Positions 25,971-34,635 of a DNA stretch of 46,341 bases are shown piece after piece. Within the stretch, counting starts at the first letter, position 1; each line of letters opens with the position of its first letter. The stretch covers positions 1-46,341 of the forward strand of contig JAIERC010000043.1 in NCBI GenBank assembly GCA_019747165.1, written 5' to 3'. Source of the DNA: Sphingomonas sp. (GTDB lineage: Bacteria > Pseudomonadota > Alphaproteobacteria > Sphingomonadales > Sphingomonadaceae). Position numbers and translations under genes: made by a program. The notes beneath the pieces were generated by a model. The model ran no database searches, was not told the DNA's origin, and was given only the letters and a program-made list of their open reading frames with translations.

Positions 25971-26330
25971 TCATTGCGCGGGCGTGTCGCGCGCGGTGAC
26001 CTGGTCGACGGCCTCGAGCGCTTTGGCGGCGTACATCACAGATGGCCCGGCGCCCATGTAAACCGCCATAGCCAGCGCTTCGGCAACTTCGGCACGCGAT
26101 GCGCCTGCCTTCAACGCGCCTTCGGCATGATAGGCAATACACGGGTCGCACCGCACCGCCACGCTGATCGCCAGCGCAACCAGTTCCTTGGTCTCGCCGT
26201 CCAGCGCATCTCCCGCATGCGCCGCGCGCGCCATCTCGGAAAAGGCCTTCATCACTTCGGGTGAGGCGGTGCGCAGATCGCGAACGGCGCCGTTCATATT
26301 GCCCATCAGAGCAAGCCAATCTTCAACCAT
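25971..26330 (-). CDS. Carboxymuconolactone decarboxylase/AhpD-like protein
   Basis: A 119-residue protein of the CMD/AhpD fold. ALAISVAVRCDPCIAYHAEGALKAGAS carries the CxxC..H active-site motif, and EVAEALAMAVYMGAGPSVMYAAKAL is the conserved second helix pair. CxxC members act as peroxidase partners or disulfide reductases, so it may pair with the peroxiredoxins here (inference). It converges on the Rieske gene with 22 bases between stops. The ATG follows AGGA at 7 bases. It could be the last gene of the leftward SQR operon, 78 bases after the TolC-like stop. Confidence 0.85.
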   Translation of the reverse strand: MVEDWLALMGNMNGAVRDLRTASPEVMKAFSEMARAAHAGDALDGETKELVALAISVAVRCDPCIAYHAEGALKAGASRAEVAEALAMAVYMGAGPSVMYAAKALEAVDQVTARDTPAQ

Positions 26331-26408
26331 GTCCGGATCCTGTCATCAGTGGCTATTGTCGGGCATTAACCGTTGAGACCGGCTTTTGGGGGCAAGGATC
26401 GGCCCGCC

Positions 26409-27674
26409 TCACTCCATCCCCGCAATCGCGCGCAGGCGGTGCTGCGCTACGAGCAGCTGCCCACTCGCTGCGGCGCGCGCTGCCTGCGCATCGATGGCTT
26501 CACGTTCGGCGTCGAGCTGCGCGAGCAAGGGCTTGGCTCCGGCTTTGACTTCAAGTGCGGTACCGCGCAGCGCGGCTTCGCTTGCGCCTAACCGCGCGTC
26601 GCTGGCCAACAGCACGGCACGCGCGGCGGTGACGGCTTCGAACGCGACGATGGCCTGCTGCTCGACGGTGAGGCGGGCGTTCGCCGCGTCAGCTTGGGCT
26701 GCGCGCAGATCGGCGGCTGCCCCTTGCGCCTTCGCACCGATGCGACCGCCGCTGAAGAGTGTCCACCGTCCGCGCAGACCAATCGACGCGCTGTCGGCCT
26801 TATACCCTGGAAAGAACTGGTCGCGCACGCTGGCCGCTTCGGCATAGGCGCCGATGCTCGGCAGTCGCTCGGCGCGCACGCCCTGCACCTTGGCTTGCGC
26901 GGCATCGACCTGGCGCGCGGCGGCGAGCAGCATCGGATTGTCCTTCATCGCGAGTGCGACTGCGGCCTCGCGCGATGGCGGGAGGACTGGGGCGGCGGGC
27001 AAATCGGCGTCGATCATCACGGGATGACCAGCAAGTGCCGCCAAATGCGCCATGGCCCCGGCATATTGCCCCTGCGCGCGCGCCAGCCCTGCCTCCGACT
27101 CGGCCCGGCGCGCTTCGGCTTGGGCGGTTTCCGTCGAGGTGCCTTCACCGACCTTGAACTTCAGCCGCGCTTGGCGAAGCGCTTCATCGAGCGCGCGATT
27201 AAGCGTGGCATAACGGGCGATCAATTGCCGCGCGGCAACGGCCTGGGTGTAGGCCTGGACAACGCCGACGCGCAGTTCGATCGCCGTCATGCGCAGCTGT
27301 TGGTCGGCCGCGTCCGCGCCGCCGGTTGCCTGCCGGATTGCGGCAGCGGTGCGGCCGCCGGTAAAAAGCGGCAGCTCCACCGTCACGCGCGCCGATCGGG
27401 GCACGACATCGTCGGCCGCCAGCCCAAAAAAGCCCTGCGGATCTATACGACCGACTCCGATCTGCCCATCCAACGCGGCCAGGGGCGATCGTTCGGCGCG
27501 CGCCTGATCAACCCCGGCACGCGCCGAATCGGCGCTTGCGCGCGCAGCCTCCAGCGCAGGCGACCGCGCCAGTGCCTCGGCAATGACGGTGTCGAGACTT
27601 TGGGCCGATGCCGGGGCAGCCTGCGCGACCAGCGCCGCGCTTGCGAGCAGCAACAGAGCAAGGCGGTGTGGCAT
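26409..27674 (-). CDS. TolC-family outer-membrane efflux channel
   Basis: A 421-residue outer-membrane channel. Signal peptide MPHRLALLLLASAALVAQAAPASAQ, then two TolC repeats: LARSPALEAARASADSARAGVDQARAERSPLA and PMLLAAARQVDAAQAKVQGVRAERLPSIGAYAE. It ends LLVAQHRLRAIAG, typical of the family. The ATG at 27674 sits two bases beyond the DUF2892 stop. In-frame codons far upstream belong to shadow sequence. It is split from the adaptor and pump, which are transcribed the other way from the shared promoter at about 29200, yet the three would make one tripartite pump. Confidence 0.88.
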   Translation of the reverse strand: MPHRLALLLLASAALVAQAAPASAQSLDTVIAEALARSPALEAARASADSARAGVDQARAERSPLAALDGQIGVGRIDPQGFFGLAADDVVPRSARVTVELPLFTGGRTAAAIRQATGGADAADQQLRMTAIELRVGVVQAYTQAVAARQLIARYATLNRALDEALRQARLKFKVGEGTSTETAQAEARRAESEAGLARAQGQYAGAMAHLAALAGHPVMIDADLPAAPVLPPSREAAVALAMKDNPMLLAAARQVDAAQAKVQGVRAERLPSIGAYAEAASVRDQFFPGYKADSASIGLRGRWTLFSGGRIGAKAQGAAADLRAAQADAANARLTVEQQAIVAFEAVTAARAVLLASDARLGASEAALRGTALEVKAGAKPLLAQLDAEREAIDAQAARAAASGQLLVAQHRLRAIAGME

Positions 27675-27676
27675 GA

Positions 27677-27880
27677 TCAGCGAAACGCCGTTCCGGCACG
27701 CACCCCGAGCGCCTTGAAGATCATGGCGGCCGGGCACCAGCCAGTGATGCTCGCCTGGACCATGTTGGCGCCCGCAAAAAGCGTCAGCGCGATCCACCAG
27801 GGCGAGTAAGTGACGGCAAGCGTAGCGCTGACCAGAATGATGAGGCCGGCAAAGGCAAGCACGGCGCGATCGAGATTCAT
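27677..27880 (-). CDS. DUF2892 small membrane protein
   Basis: A 67-residue protein with two membrane helices (AVLAFAGLIILVSATLAVTY and WIALTLFAGANMVQASITG) and the motif TGWCPAAMIFKALGV of the YgaP-type DUF2892 family. In E. coli YgaP the same module is fused to a rhodanese domain. Here the rhodanese is encoded nearby on the opposite strand (29259). The conserved Cys in GWCP could take part in sulfane sulfur transfer at the membrane (inference). It sits between SQR, 12 bases upstream, and the TolC gene. Confidence 0.9.
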   Translation of the reverse strand: MNLDRAVLAFAGLIILVSATLAVTYSPWWIALTLFAGANMVQASITGWCPAAMIFKALGVRAGTAFR

Positions 27881-27892
27881 CGTCGTTTTCCT

Positions 27893-29176
27893 TTATTTGT
27901 CGAAGTGGAGTTTCTTGATACCCATCACGTGCAGCGCGAGCTTTTCGTAGAATGGCTCGCTTTCGCCCATGCGCACTTTGCGCAGGAAGTATTTCTCGAA
28001 ACCGATCTTGGCCAAATGCACCCATTTGCCGCTCGACGACCAATTGGTGTTGCGCGGCGGGATTTGCGGCTGCGCGACAAAGGCCACGCCGCCGTCGCCG
28101 AAATCGGCCAGGCAGATCGCGTTCCACGTCGCTTCGTGAGTGGGTTCCTTGCCGTTGTGCAGTTCCTTCAGATTGGCGGCGATGGCGCTGACCATCGATT
28201 CGATCATGAAGCCGGTTTTGGGCACGCCGACCGGCACCGGTGTCGGCCCGGTCGGGGGGATGGCGATGCATACCCCCAACGCGAAGACGTTGCGGTGCGT
28301 CGGGTTGCGTTGATGCTTGTCAGTGAGGATGAAGCCGCGAGGGTTCGAGAGACCCTCGACCCCCCGGACGGCGGCGATCCCGCGAAATGGCGGCATCAAC
28401 ATGCCCCAGCCAAAGGGCAGATCATGCGTTTTCTTGTCGGTGCCGTCATCGTTCACTTCGGTGACGTGCATCATGCCGGCGTCGATGCTTGAGACCTTGG
28501 CGTTGGTGATCCACTTGATGTGGCGCTGGCGCATCTCGCTCTCCAGCAGCCCCTTAGTGTCGCCGACCCCGTCCAGCCCAAGATGGCCGACATAGGGTTC
28601 AGGCGTGACGAAGGTCATCGGCACCTTGTCGCGGATCTTGCGCTTCTTGAGTTCGGTATCGAGCGTCATCGCCATTTCATAGGCAGGCCCGAAGCAGGAT
28701 GCGCCTTGCGCGGCGCCCACCACGATCGGGCGGGGATTGGCGCAAAGCTCCTCGAATTTGGCGAAAGCGGCGACGGCATGGTCGGTCTCGCAGATCGATA
28801 CCGTGTGCTGATCAGGGCCGAACCCGTCGATTTCGTCGAAGGCGAGCTCGGGGCCAGTGGCGATAACTAGATAGTCATAATCAATAAACGAGTTATCGTT
28901 GAGCTCGATACGATTCGCCTCAGGGTGCACCTTGCGTGCACCGATCCCGCTATAAGCAATTCCATGCTTGGCCATCACCGGGGGCAAGTGCACGCGCAAC
29001 GCTTCCGGTTCGCGCCAGCCAACAGCAACCCACGGATTCGACGGAACGAACCAGTAGTCCTCACCTTTGCTGACCACGGTGACGCGTGCCTTCCCCTTGA
29101 GTGCGGCGCGGATTTCATAAGCAGCGATTGTGCCACCAAGCCCAGCACCCAACACGACGACATGCGATTCGGACAT
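27893..29176 (-). CDS. sqr: Sulfide:quinone oxidoreductase
   Basis: A 427-residue flavoprotein. FAD-binding VVVLGAGLGGTIAAYEI at the N-terminus. Three cysteines match the SQR redox set: Cys129 (SICETD), Cys161 (GASCFGPAYE) and Cys355 (AICLADFGD), close to Cys128, Cys160 and Cys356 of Acidithiobacillus SQR. PVGVPKTGFMIESM and FVAQPQIPPR are typical of the family. The enzyme oxidises sulfide to sulfane sulfur at the inner membrane and passes electrons to quinone. It heads a leftward operon with DUF2892 and TolC. AGGA precedes the ATG at 8 bases. The promoter overlaps the divergent rhodanese promoter. Confidence 0.93.
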   Translation of the reverse strand: MSESHVVVLGAGLGGTIAAYEIRAALKGKARVTVVSKGEDYWFVPSNPWVAVGWREPEALRVHLPPVMAKHGIAYSGIGARKVHPEANRIELNDNSFIDYDYLVIATGPELAFDEIDGFGPDQHTVSICETDHAVAAFAKFEELCANPRPIVVGAAQGASCFGPAYEMAMTLDTELKKRKIRDKVPMTFVTPEPYVGHLGLDGVGDTKGLLESEMRQRHIKWITNAKVSSIDAGMMHVTEVNDDGTDKKTHDLPFGWGMLMPPFRGIAAVRGVEGLSNPRGFILTDKHQRNPTHRNVFALGVCIAIPPTGPTPVPVGVPKTGFMIESMVSAIAANLKELHNGKEPTHEATWNAICLADFGDGGVAFVAQPQIPPRNTNWSSSGKWVHLAKIGFEKYFLRKVRMGESEPFYEKLALHVMGIKKLHFDK

Positions 29177-29202
29177 TTCCGGTTCCTCTCCCTTGATAGT
29201 GC

Positions 29203-29237
29203 TTGACGCATATATTGCTTACACGATATGCGCAATC
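29203..29237. promoter_or_regulatory. Divergent promoters with shared operator between sqr and rhodanese
   Basis: Rightward: TTGACG (29203-29208), 17 bases, ATATGC (29226-29231). Leftward: TTGCGC (29235-29230 on the minus strand), 17 bases, TATGCG (29212-29207). The operator GCTTAC (29217-29222), N9, GCAATC (29232-29237) lies over both. An ATTGC/GCAAT inverted repeat (29214-29218 with 29232-29236) is also present. A protein bound here would block both promoters. The -10 elements are weak matches, the -35 ones good. Confidence 0.6.
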
Positions 29238-29258
29238 GAGAAATAAAAAGGACGCCCA

Positions 29259-29594
29259 ATGTTTGGATTTGCCCGCAAACCCGCCCATGTCGAAGTCGGC
29301 CCCGATGCGCTGCAGGCAATGTTGCGCGACGGCGCGGCAATGATCGTCGATGTGCGTGAGCCCGACGAATTCGCTGCCGGACACATTCCCGGCGCGCACA
29401 ACCTGCCGCTCTCGCGCTTCGATCCCGCGCAGTTGCCCGATCCAGGCGGCAACCGGCTGATCCTCAGCTGCGCGGGCGGGAAACGGTCGGCCATGGCGCT
29501 CGATCGCTGCGCCGCCGCCAAGGCAGCGGTCGACACGCATCTTGCCGGCGGCTTCGGTGCCTGGACGGCCGCCGGTTTACCGGTCGAGCGATAA
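29259..29594 (+). CDS. Single-domain rhodanese sulfurtransferase
   Basis: A 111-residue rhodanese domain. VDVREPDEFAAGHIPGAHNLPL is the family signature and LSCAGGKRS carries the active-site Cys71 with a six-residue loop as in sulfurtransferases. There is no signal peptide, so it is cytoplasmic. It is the first gene of the rightward operon from the shared promoter and ends one base before the adaptor's ATG. It would move sulfane sulfur made by SQR to glutathione or other acceptors (inference). Confidence 0.92.
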   Translation: MFGFARKPAHVEVGPDALQAMLRDGAAMIVDVREPDEFAAGHIPGAHNLPLSRFDPAQLPDPGGNRLILSCAGGKRSAMALDRCAAAKAAVDTHLAGGFGAWTAAGLPVER

Positions 29595-29595
29595 G

Positions 29596-30615
29596 ATGGG
29601 CTGCCTCACCCGCCTTCGCTTTACCGTTGGTGCCACGCTGCTGGCGGCAGCGTCGCTATCGGCCTGTGGCAGTGCGCCAGAAGCCTCGACCGTCAAGCCA
29701 GACCCCGTCACGGGCGCGCGGCTCAAGATTGCCGCGTCCGAGACCGGTGACTGGAAGGCCGTGAGCGCCGAAATCGCAACCGTCGATCAGGCACAGGCGA
29801 TTGCCCGCATCCCCGGCATTTTGAGCACGCTCAGCGTCCGCGCGGGCGATGTGGTGCGTAAGGGGCAGGCAATCGGGCGGATCGTCGACAGCCAGCTTGC
29901 GCCGCAATCCGCCGCCTTTGGTGCGCAGGCGGCTGCCGCGCAGGCGCAGGCCGCCCAAGCTCAGGCTGATCTGGCGCGGGTCAAATTCCTTTACGACAAT
30001 GGCGTCTATGCCAAGGCGCGGCTCGATCAGGCGCAGGCGGCCACCGCAGCGGCCACGGCGCAGATCCGGGCGGCGCGCGCGCAGCAATCGGCGGTCGGTG
30101 CGGTGGCTGGGCAGGGCACAATCATCGCGCCCGCCGCGGGGCGCGTGCTGCGCGCCGATATTCCGGCCGGATCGGCGGTTGCACCGGGCATGGTGATCGC
30201 GACGATTACGGCTGGCGAGACCGTGTTGCGGCTGACGCTCCCCGAATCGCTGGCCGATCGGGTCCATGCCGGATCGCGCGTCCGTGCCGATGGCCTGAGC
30301 GGTCGCGTGATGCGCGTCTATCCTTCCGTCCAGGGCGGCCAGATCACTGCCGATGTCGCGATGAGCGGCATCGACAACAGCCTGATCGGTCGACGCATCG
30401 CTGCCGAGGTCGAAACCGGCACCCGTCCAGCCATCATCGTCCCGCAGGCCTTCGTCACCCGCGCCTATGGCATCGACACCGTCACCATGCTCGCCGCCGA
30501 TGGCACCGCCGCCAGCGTGCCGGTGCAGACCACCGCTTCGGGCGAGCCGGGCAAGATCGAGATTCTGTCGGGCGTCAACGCTGGCGACACGCTGATCGCG
30601 GCTCCGGCCAAATGA
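29596..30615 (+). CDS. RND efflux periplasmic adaptor (HlyD/AcrA family), lipoprotein
   Basis: A 339-residue membrane-fusion protein. The lipobox LSAC at about residues 19-22 (LAAASLSACGSAPE) marks it as an inner-membrane lipoprotein. The barrel-sandwich hybrid is seen in IARIPGILSTLSVRAGDVVRKGQAIGRI and AGQGTIIAPAAGRVLRADIPAGSAVAPG, with an Ala/Gln-rich alpha-hairpin between. It begins one base after the rhodanese stop, and its stop overlaps the pump's ATG (ATGA). Frames starting further upstream at 29542 are shadows of the rhodanese gene. Confidence 0.9.
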   Translation: MGCLTRLRFTVGATLLAAASLSACGSAPEASTVKPDPVTGARLKIAASETGDWKAVSAEIATVDQAQAIARIPGILSTLSVRAGDVVRKGQAIGRIVDSQLAPQSAAFGAQAAAAQAQAAQAQADLARVKFLYDNGVYAKARLDQAQAATAAATAQIRAARAQQSAVGAVAGQGTIIAPAAGRVLRADIPAGSAVAPGMVIATITAGETVLRLTLPESLADRVHAGSRVRADGLSGRVMRVYPSVQGGQITADVAMSGIDNSLIGRRIAAEVETGTRPAIIVPQAFVTRAYGIDTVTMLAADGTAASVPVQTTASGEPGKIEILSGVNAGDTLIAAPAK

Positions 30616-33600
30616 CCCTTGGCATTTCAGGGTGGATCACCCGCTCCACGATCCAGTCGCCGCTAACGCCGCTGTTCCTGCTGGCGGCGATCCTTGTCGG
30701 CTTGCTGGCAACGTTTACGATCCCGCGCGAGGAAGAACCCCAGATCAAGGTGCCCGTGGTGGACATTCGCGTCGCCGCGCCCGGTCTATCAGGCGCGGAC
30801 GCGATCGAACTGATCGCCAAGCCGCTCGAGACGATCGTCAAGTCGGTCGATGGGGTCGAGCATGTCTATACCCAGGCCGAGGATAATGGTGTGCTCGTCA
30901 CGGCCCGCTTCCTGGTGGGGTCGAACCCGGAGGACGCCGCGACCCGGATCGATGAGAAGCTGAACGCCAATATCGCATCGATCCCGGTCGGCATTCCGCC
31001 GCCACAAGTGACCGTGCGCGGAATCAGCGACGTGCCGATTGTTGTGTTGACGGTATCGCCCAAGCCCGGCGCGCCGGGAGCGTGGACTGATCAGTCACTG
31101 TTCGAACTCGCGGGGCGGCTGCGCACTGAGATCGCCAAGGTCGACAATGTCGGCCTGAGCTTCATCGTCGGCGGCCAGCGCGAAGCGATCCGCATTGCCC
31201 CCGATCCGGCAAAGCTCGCGCTTTACCGGGTGCCGCTGAACAGCGTGATCGAGGCCGCATCGCAGGCCAACCGGGCGTTCCCGGTCGGCACGGTGCGGGA
31301 GGGCGGGCAGGCCGCAAGCGTGATTGCCGGCCAGACGCTGGGCAGTGCCGCCGATGTCGGCGCGCTGATCGTGCGGTCCGTAAGCGGCGCACCCGTCTAT
31401 TTGCGCGATGTCGCCAGCGTCGAACAGGCCGCAACCGAGGATCAAGCCCGGGCCTGGCGCTGGTCGCGCACCGAGGGCAAGGGCTGGCACCGCGCGCCCG
31501 CCGTCAGCATTGCGATTGCCAAGCGCGCAGGCGCCAATGCGGTTGATGTCTCGACCTCGGTCGTGGCGCGCGTGGATGCGCTGCGCGGATCGCTGATCCC
31601 CGCCAGCGTCGATGTCGCCGTTACGCGCAATTACGGTGAAAGCGCTAATGACAAGGCGAACGAGCTGCTGTTCCACCTCGCGCTTGCAACCGTCTCGATT
31701 GTCGTGTTGATCGGCTTTTCGATCGGCTGGCGCGAAGCGGGCGTCACCGCGATCGTCATCCCGACGACGATCCTGCTGACGATGTTCGCTTCGAACCTGA
31801 TGGGCTTCACGATCAACCGCGTGAGCCTGTTTGCCCTGATCTTTTCGATTGGCATCCTGGTCGACGATGCGATCGTGATGATCGAGAATATCGCGCGCCA
31901 CTGGGCGATGTCCGATGATCGCAGCCCGGTCAATGCCGCTGTCGATGCCGTTGCCGAAGTCGGCAACCCGACGATCGTTGCAACACTGACCGTCGTCGCG
32001 GCGTTGCTGCCAATGCTGTTCGTGTCGGGACTGATGGGTCCATATATGGCACCCATTCCGATCAATGCGTCCGCGGCGATGATCTTCAGCTTCTTCGTTG
32101 CCGTCATCATCGCGCCGTGGCTGATGATCCGCTTTGCGCGCTCGGCCACGTCGCACGGACACGGCCATGATGACACTCACGGCGGCAAGCTTGGCGCGCT
32201 GTACGCCAGCGTTGCCGCTCGCGTCATTGCCACCCGGCAAAGCGCCCGGCTGTTCCTGATCGCGGTGGGCATAGCGACGCTTGTCGCCTGCTCGATGTTC
32301 TACTTCAAGGCGGTGACGGTGAAGCTGCTGCCGTTCGACAACAAGAGTGAGGTCCAGCTGGTCGTCGATCTGTCCGAGGGCAGCAGCCTTGAAGCGACCG
32401 CGCGCACGCTTGAACAGGCAGCCGCCGTTGCGCGCACCTTGCCCGAGGTGGAGGCGATGGAGGCCTATGTCGGCACCTCCGCTCCGTTCAACTTCAACGG
32501 GCTGGTGCGCCATTACTTCCTGCGATCGCGACCCGAAATGGGCGATCTGATGGTCACGCTCGCACCCAAGGATGATCGTGCCCGCGCCAGCCACGCCATT
32601 GCCGTTGCACTGCGCGAGAAGCTGAAGGCGGTGCCGCTGCCAGCGGGCGGATCGATCAAGGTGGTCGAAACGCCGCCGGGCCCGCCCGTGCTCGCGACGT
32701 TGCTGGCTGAGATCTATGGCCCCGATGAAGCCGTGCGCCGCGCGACGGCAACGCAGCTAGAGGCGATCTTCAAATCGGTGCCGTATATTGTCGATGTCGA
32801 CAACAGCTTTGGGCAACCACGCCCCGAACTGCGGCTGATCCCGGATCGCGCCAAGCTTGACCAATATGGCTTGTCCGAACGGCAGCTGTTCGATTCGATC
32901 GGCGCGCTTCTCGGCGATCAGGTCGTCGGCTATGCCCCGCGTGGCGGCGGGCGCGATCCGCTGCCGATCCAGATCGCGCTCGATCAGTCGCAGCGCAGCT
33001 GGAGCCAGGCGCTCGCCGCTACCCCGGTGGCAGTGGCGCAGGCACCGGGCGGCCCGCAATTGATCCAGCTCGATGAACTCGTTGAAGCAAAGGTGCAGCC
33101 CGGCGGGCAGTCGCTCTTCCGCCGCGACGGGCGTGGCGCGACGATGGTGACTGCCGAGCTTGCCGGGCGCTACGAGGCGCCGATCTATGGCATGCTCGCC
33201 GTCAACGACGCGGTCGAAAAATTCGACTGGAAGGCGAAGGGCCTGATCAAGCCCGAGATCCGGCTGAACGGCCAGCCGGTCGATGAAAGCAAGACGTCAC
33301 TGCTGTGGGACGGCGAGTGGGAAATCACCTGGGTCACTTTCCGTGACATGGGGGCGGCCTTCGGGGTGGCACTGTTGGCGATTTATGTGCTCGTCGTCGG
33401 CCAGTTCCGGAATTTCAAGCTACCGCTGGTGATCCTGACGCCCATTCCGCTCACGCTGGTGGGGATTGTCATCGGGCATATGCTCTTCGCGGCACCCTTT
33501 ACGGCCACATCGATGATCGGCTTCATCGCGCTCGCTGGCATCATCGTGCGCAATTCGATCCTGCTGGTCGACTTCATCAACCACGCCCGCGCGCCCGATA

Positions 33601-33836
33601 AATCGCTGCGCGACACGCTGCTCGAGGCGGGCATGATCCGCTTCAAGCCGATCGCGCTGACGGCGGCGGCGGCGATGATCGGGGCGGCAGTGATCCTGAC
33701 CGATCCGATCTTTCAGGGCCTCGCCATCTCGCTGCTGTTCGGGCTGGCTTCGTCGACCTTGCTGACGGTGCTGGTAATCCCCGCGATCTACATTGTCTTG
33801 CGCGATGACGGTCTCCCCGCCACTTTGGCCACATGA
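30612..33836 (+). CDS. RND efflux permease with histidine-rich loop
   Basis: A 1074-residue AcrB-type pump with two homologous halves. ILVDDAIVMIENIARHW (Asp418/Asp419) in TM4 carries the paired aspartates of the HAE drug-type family, not the heavy-metal CusA pattern. FTATSMIGFIALAGIIVRNSILLVDFIN is the second-half equivalent. A His-rich stretch, SHGHGHDDTHGGK (about 514-526), lies in the loop before TM7 and could bind a metal. The pump probably works with the adaptor upstream and the TolC protein across the divergent promoter. What it exports is unknown. Its place between rhodanese and a two-cysteine ArsR gene hints at thiol or sulfur compounds. Its stop overlaps the ArsR ATG. Confidence 0.93.
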   Translation: MTLGISGWITRSTIQSPLTPLFLLAAILVGLLATFTIPREEEPQIKVPVVDIRVAAPGLSGADAIELIAKPLETIVKSVDGVEHVYTQAEDNGVLVTARFLVGSNPEDAATRIDEKLNANIASIPVGIPPPQVTVRGISDVPIVVLTVSPKPGAPGAWTDQSLFELAGRLRTEIAKVDNVGLSFIVGGQREAIRIAPDPAKLALYRVPLNSVIEAASQANRAFPVGTVREGGQAASVIAGQTLGSAADVGALIVRSVSGAPVYLRDVASVEQAATEDQARAWRWSRTEGKGWHRAPAVSIAIAKRAGANAVDVSTSVVARVDALRGSLIPASVDVAVTRNYGESANDKANELLFHLALATVSIVVLIGFSIGWREAGVTAIVIPTTILLTMFASNLMGFTINRVSLFALIFSIGILVDDAIVMIENIARHWAMSDDRSPVNAAVDAVAEVGNPTIVATLTVVAALLPMLFVSGLMGPYMAPIPINASAAMIFSFFVAVIIAPWLMIRFARSATSHGHGHDDTHGGKLGALYASVAARVIATRQSARLFLIAVGIATLVACSMFYFKAVTVKLLPFDNKSEVQLVVDLSEGSSLEATARTLEQAAAVARTLPEVEAMEAYVGTSAPFNFNGLVRHYFLRSRPEMGDLMVTLAPKDDRARASHAIAVALREKLKAVPLPAGGSIKVVETPPGPPVLATLLAEIYGPDEAVRRATATQLEAIFKSVPYIVDVDNSFGQPRPELRLIPDRAKLDQYGLSERQLFDSIGALLGDQVVGYAPRGGGRDPLPIQIALDQSQRSWSQALAATPVAVAQAPGGPQLIQLDELVEAKVQPGGQSLFRRDGRGATMVTAELAGRYEAPIYGMLAVNDAVEKFDWKAKGLIKPEIRLNGQPVDESKTSLLWDGEWEITWVTFRDMGAAFGVALLAIYVLVVGQFRNFKLPLVILTPIPLTLVGIVIGHMLFAAPFTATSMIGFIALAGIIVRNSILLVDFINHARAPDKSLRDTLLEAGMIRFKPIALTAAAAMIGAAVILTDPIFQGLAISLLFGLASSTLLTVLVIPAIYIVLRDDGLPATLAT

Positions 33837-34156
33837 GCTTCACCGGACCTATCGCCGTGCTGCACGACAATGCCGCGCATGTTGCTGAACGATTGCGACT
33901 TCTTGCGCACCGAGACCGGCTTATCATGCTGTGCCGGATGACCGACGGTGAGGTTTCGGTCGGCGAACTCGTCTCACTGACCGGCCTTTCGCAGGCGAGC
34001 GTGTCGCAGCATCTAGCGGTACTGCGTGATGCGGGTACGGTACGCGTGCGCGCAGAGGCGCAGTCGCGCTTCTACCGGCTGGTCGATGCGCAAGTCGCGG
34101 GCATCATCGCAGCCTTGTGCGATTATAGCGGACGCATCGCAGGAGAGCCCGGATGA
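33833..34156 (+). CDS. ArsR-family repressor with BigR/SqrR-like cysteine pair
   Basis: A 107-residue winged-helix regulator. The recognition helix region is VSVGELVSLTGLSQASVSQHLAVLRDAGTVRVR. Two cysteines only, Cys34 (IMLCRM) and Cys96 (ALCDYS), lie in the first and last helices, matching the persulfide-sensing pair of SqrR (41/107), BigR and YgaV (spacing 62-67). These form a di- or tetrasulfide crosslink and lose DNA binding when reactive sulfur rises. It has no ELCVCDL arsenic site. It is coupled to the pump upstream (ATGA) and to trxC downstream (ATGA), so it would regulate its own operon. The operator at 29217 is a likely target (inference). Confidence 0.85.
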   Translation: MSFTGPIAVLHDNAAHVAERLRLLAHRDRLIMLCRMTDGEVSVGELVSLTGLSQASVSQHLAVLRDAGTVRVRAEAQSRFYRLVDAQVAGIIAALCDYSGRIAGEPG

Positions 34157-34590
34157 GCAGTGCAATCCTCGTCTGCCCGCACTGCCAGGCGCTCAACCGC
34201 GTCCCCGAGGCGCGGCTGGTCGACAATCCGAACTGTGGCACCTGCCACCGCCGTTTGACGACAGGCGCACCGATCGACGCCGATAAAGCGCTGTTCGACA
34301 AGGTGATCACCCGGAGCAGCGGCCCGGTGCTGGTCGATTTTTGGGCCAGTTGGTGCGGGCCATGCCGGATGATGGCTCCGGCTTTCGCCGCCGCTGCAGC
34401 CGAGCTCGATCCAAAGGTTCGGCTGCTCAAGGTGGATACCGAGGCCGAGCAGGTGCTGGCCGGGCGCTACGCAATCCGCTCGATCCCAACCTTGATATTG
34501 TTCAAAGGCGGCGTCGAGACCGCCCGGCAGGCTGGCGCAATGGACAAGGCGGGAATTATGCGCTGGGTAGAGAGCGTGGGCGTTAGCTAG
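34153..34590 (+). CDS. trxC: Thioredoxin 2 (TrxC) with N-terminal zinc finger
   Basis: A 145-residue thioredoxin. The N-terminal CPHC (Cys8, Cys11) and CGTC (Cys28, Cys31) form the zinc ribbon characteristic of TrxC, and the active site is WCGPC (Cys68, Cys71) in FWASWCGPCRMMAPAF. Its start overlaps the ArsR stop. TrxC members resist oxidative stress, and thioredoxins release sulfide from persulfides, so it is a natural partner for rhodanese and SQR. It ends the coupled operon. Confidence 0.95.
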   Translation: MSSAILVCPHCQALNRVPEARLVDNPNCGTCHRRLTTGAPIDADKALFDKVITRSSGPVLVDFWASWCGPCRMMAPAFAAAAAELDPKVRLLKVDTEAEQVLAGRYAIRSIPTLILFKGGVETARQAGAMDKAGIMRWVESVGVS

Positions 34591-34635
34591 GGTCACGCGA
34601 TTTGAATCGTTGGCACTGAATTCAGGGAGAGCTCG

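Noticed and set aside
31095-32594. Leftward open frame (499 codons) opposite the RND permease
   Set aside because: Antisense of a clear RND pump, with biased composition.
30612-33836. Heavy-metal (CusA-type) RND pump
   Set aside because: TM4 carries the paired aspartates of HAE pumps and there is no CusA methionine relay pattern. The His-rich loop alone is not enough.
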